Source of the DNA: an uncultured Lachnospiraceae bacterium
GTDB taxonomy: Bacteria > Bacillota_A > Clostridia > Lachnospirales > Lachnospiraceae
NCBI GenBank assembly: GCA_910585355.1
Contig: CAJUDN010000094.1
Location: forward strand, 1 to 7,138
DNA: 7,138 nucleotides
Direction of reading: 5' to 3'
Below are positions 6,224 to 7,138 of this stretch, piece after piece. The translations under genes were made by a program, and so were the position numbers. The notes below the pieces were generated by a model. That model did not search any database. It saw only the letters and a list, made by a program, of their open reading frames with translations, and was not told where the DNA came from. Every line of letters starts with the position of its first letter. The first letter of the stretch is position 1.

Positions 6224-7045
6224 ATGAAAAAACTATTGATTGGAATCTTATGTGCAGGAATGGTCCTGTCTTCCGCCGCATGCGGCGGAAACTCTTCCTC
6301 TGATTCTTCTTCCGGCACAACTGCTGCCGCGCAGACAGAGGCAGCGAAGCTTGACCCCAAAGAGGTCTACACCGAAGCCATGGAGAAAAACGCAGAACTC
6401 AAATCTATGGATTTCTCTATGGACATAAATATGGATATGAAAATGGGCGAAGAAGCCATGGACATGGCCATGAAGATGGACATGAAGGCTGACGGCTACA
6501 AGACCGACGACATCAAATGCCTGATTACCACTACCACCTCCGCCCAGGGAGAATCCATGGACATGACCATGTTCTACACCGACGGCTACTATTACATGGA
6601 TGTCATGGGACAGAAGGTTAAATATGCCATGGATGCCGACGAGATGTCTGCACAGGCGGCAGATTCCACAGGCATGGGAGTGGATGTTGCGTGGATGAGC
6701 GATATCTCGCTTGAAGAGAAAGGCGGGGATAAACATATCACATTTACCGGAGATCCCTCCAAGATGAATTCCTTTGTAGAGGAGATTCTTGCTAATTCCG
6801 GTTCTGGCATGGAAGGTATGGAAATGACTTTAAAGAGCGTTTCCGGCGAATGCCTGGTTGGCTCAGACGGGTACTTAAAGAGTGAAACTCTGTCCATGGA
6901 AATTGAGCTTTCCGCCCAGGGACAGACGGCATCCATGGTAATGGATATGGAAGTTGTCTACAACAATCCGGGACAGCCTGTAACCGTTGAACTTCCGTCC
7001 ACTGACGGATACACAGAAGTGGATGCAAGCGCTTTCCAGCAGTAA
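6224..7045 (+). CDS. Methionine-rich membrane lipoprotein, DUF6612-like
   Basis: A 273-residue predicted lipoprotein. The signal peptide is MKKLLIGILCAGMVLSSAAC with lipobox SAAC and lipidation at Cys20, so it should be anchored to the outer face of the cell membrane. A serine/threonine/alanine-rich linker (about 21-45) follows, then a domain rich in alternating polar and methionine residues. The pattern suggests a beta-sheet fold of the LolA/LppX type; the stretch YTDGYYYMDVMGQKVKY resembles DUF6612 lipoproteins of Clostridia, from memory only. Methionine is strikingly common: about 30 of 273 residues, with ten between Met62 and Met87, mostly spaced as M-x-M. There is no enzyme motif. The start is set by AGGAGGT at 6212-6218, five bases before the ATG. 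The gene begins 24 bases after thrS with no terminator between, so it is probably transcribed from the T-box promoter. A lipid or metal-binding role is possible, but the function is unknown. Confidence 0.85.
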   Translation: MKKLLIGILCAGMVLSSAACGGNSSSDSSSGTTAAAQTEAAKLDPKEVYTEAMEKNAELKSMDFSMDINMDMKMGEEAMDMAMKMDMKADGYKTDDIKCLITTTTSAQGESMDMTMFYTDGYYYMDVMGQKVKYAMDADEMSAQAADSTGMGVDVAWMSDISLEEKGGDKHITFTGDPSKMNSFVEEILANSGSGMEGMEMTLKSVSGECLVGSDGYLKSETLSMEIELSAQGQTASMVMDMEVVYNNPGQPVTVELPSTDGYTEVDASAFQQ

Positions 7046-7064
7046 ATCCAAGGCAAAAATATAT

Positions 7065-7093
7065 TTGACACTTTTTCACGGACGAACTATGAG
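7065..7093 (+). promoter_or_regulatory. Possible promoter pointing off the right edge
   Basis: TTGACA (7065-7070) is followed after 17 bases by TATGAG (7088-7093), which matches four of six positions of a -10 box. It lies 20 bases after the lipoprotein stop and could drive a gene beyond the window. The -10 overlaps the hairpin at 7090-7116, which weakens the call. Confidence 0.3.
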
Positions 7094-7116
7094 AAACACG
7101 CTTTGCGAGTTTCTCA
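7090..7116 (+). other. Strong hairpin / palindromic element after the lipoprotein gene
   Basis: GAGAAAC (7091-7097) pairs with GTTTCTC (7109-7115). The flanking T7090 and A7116 add a base pair, and inside the stem, after an A-A mismatch, CGC pairs with GCG around a TTT loop. The structure closes well but no T run follows, so it is not a classical intrinsic terminator, though it is the only candidate for one after the lipoprotein gene. An ATG at 7089 opens a frame (MRNTLCEFLKLSRQSPK) that runs off the edge, but it lies inside the palindrome and has no good ribosome binding site. I do not call it a gene. The symmetry suggests an intergenic palindromic repeat, but only one copy is visible here. 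Confidence 0.55.
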
Positions 7117-7138
7117 AGTTATCGCGGCAGTCGCCAAG

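Noticed and set aside
6248..6736. Long histidine-rich minus-strand frame of 162 codons opposite the lipoprotein gene
   Set aside because: The histidine/valine richness is the complement of the many ATG and GAC codons of the real gene; no start signal and no family resemblance.

Overview
The window looks like core chromosome of a Gram-positive anaerobe in the Clostridia, most likely Lachnospiraceae. This rests on the smc-ftsY gene order, strong AGGAGG-type ribosome binding sites, a threonine T-box in front of thrS, moderate GC content and the type of small lipoprotein present. The genus is an inference and was not tested by any search. All convincing genes lie on the + strand.

Layout: (1) 1-234 is the C-terminal end of SMC, followed 10 bases later by ftsY (245-1195), which is followed 2 bases later by a threonine dehydratase gene with a C-terminal ACT domain (1198-2430). 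These three look like one operon. (2) 2431-2646 is a 216-base spacer holding a degenerate 15-bp tandem repeat (about seven units, 2463-2567) and a separate hairpin (2596-2614). The spacer has no stop codon in the frame that joins the dehydratase gene to the next gene. (3) 2647-3897 encodes a CLC-family anion transporter whose motifs point to the fluoride/proton antiporter branch (CLC-F). (4) 3904-4194 is a sigma-A-type promoter and a complete threonine T-box leader with specifier ACC, the T-box sequence, an antiterminator and an intrinsic terminator. It controls thrS (4268-6199). (5) 24 bases after thrS is a methionine-rich lipoprotein gene (6224-7045), probably co-transcribed with it. (6) 7046-7138 holds a strong hairpin, a possible promoter and the window edge.

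Functional picture: the first block combines chromosome organisation (SMC), co-translational membrane targeting (FtsY) and threonine breakdown to 2-oxobutanoate, which can feed isoleucine synthesis. The transporter probably protects against fluoride. The second transcription unit is switched on when uncharged tRNA-Thr accumulates, so the cell makes more threonyl-tRNA synthetase, and by read-through perhaps more of the lipoprotein.

Most of the window is ordinary housekeeping sequence. The parts that merit a second look are the 15-bp repeat array in the dehydratase/transporter spacer, the fluoride-type transporter without a visible fluoride riboswitch, the methionine-rich lipoprotein, and the palindromic sequence at the right edge. 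I did not find a clear novel multi-gene system.
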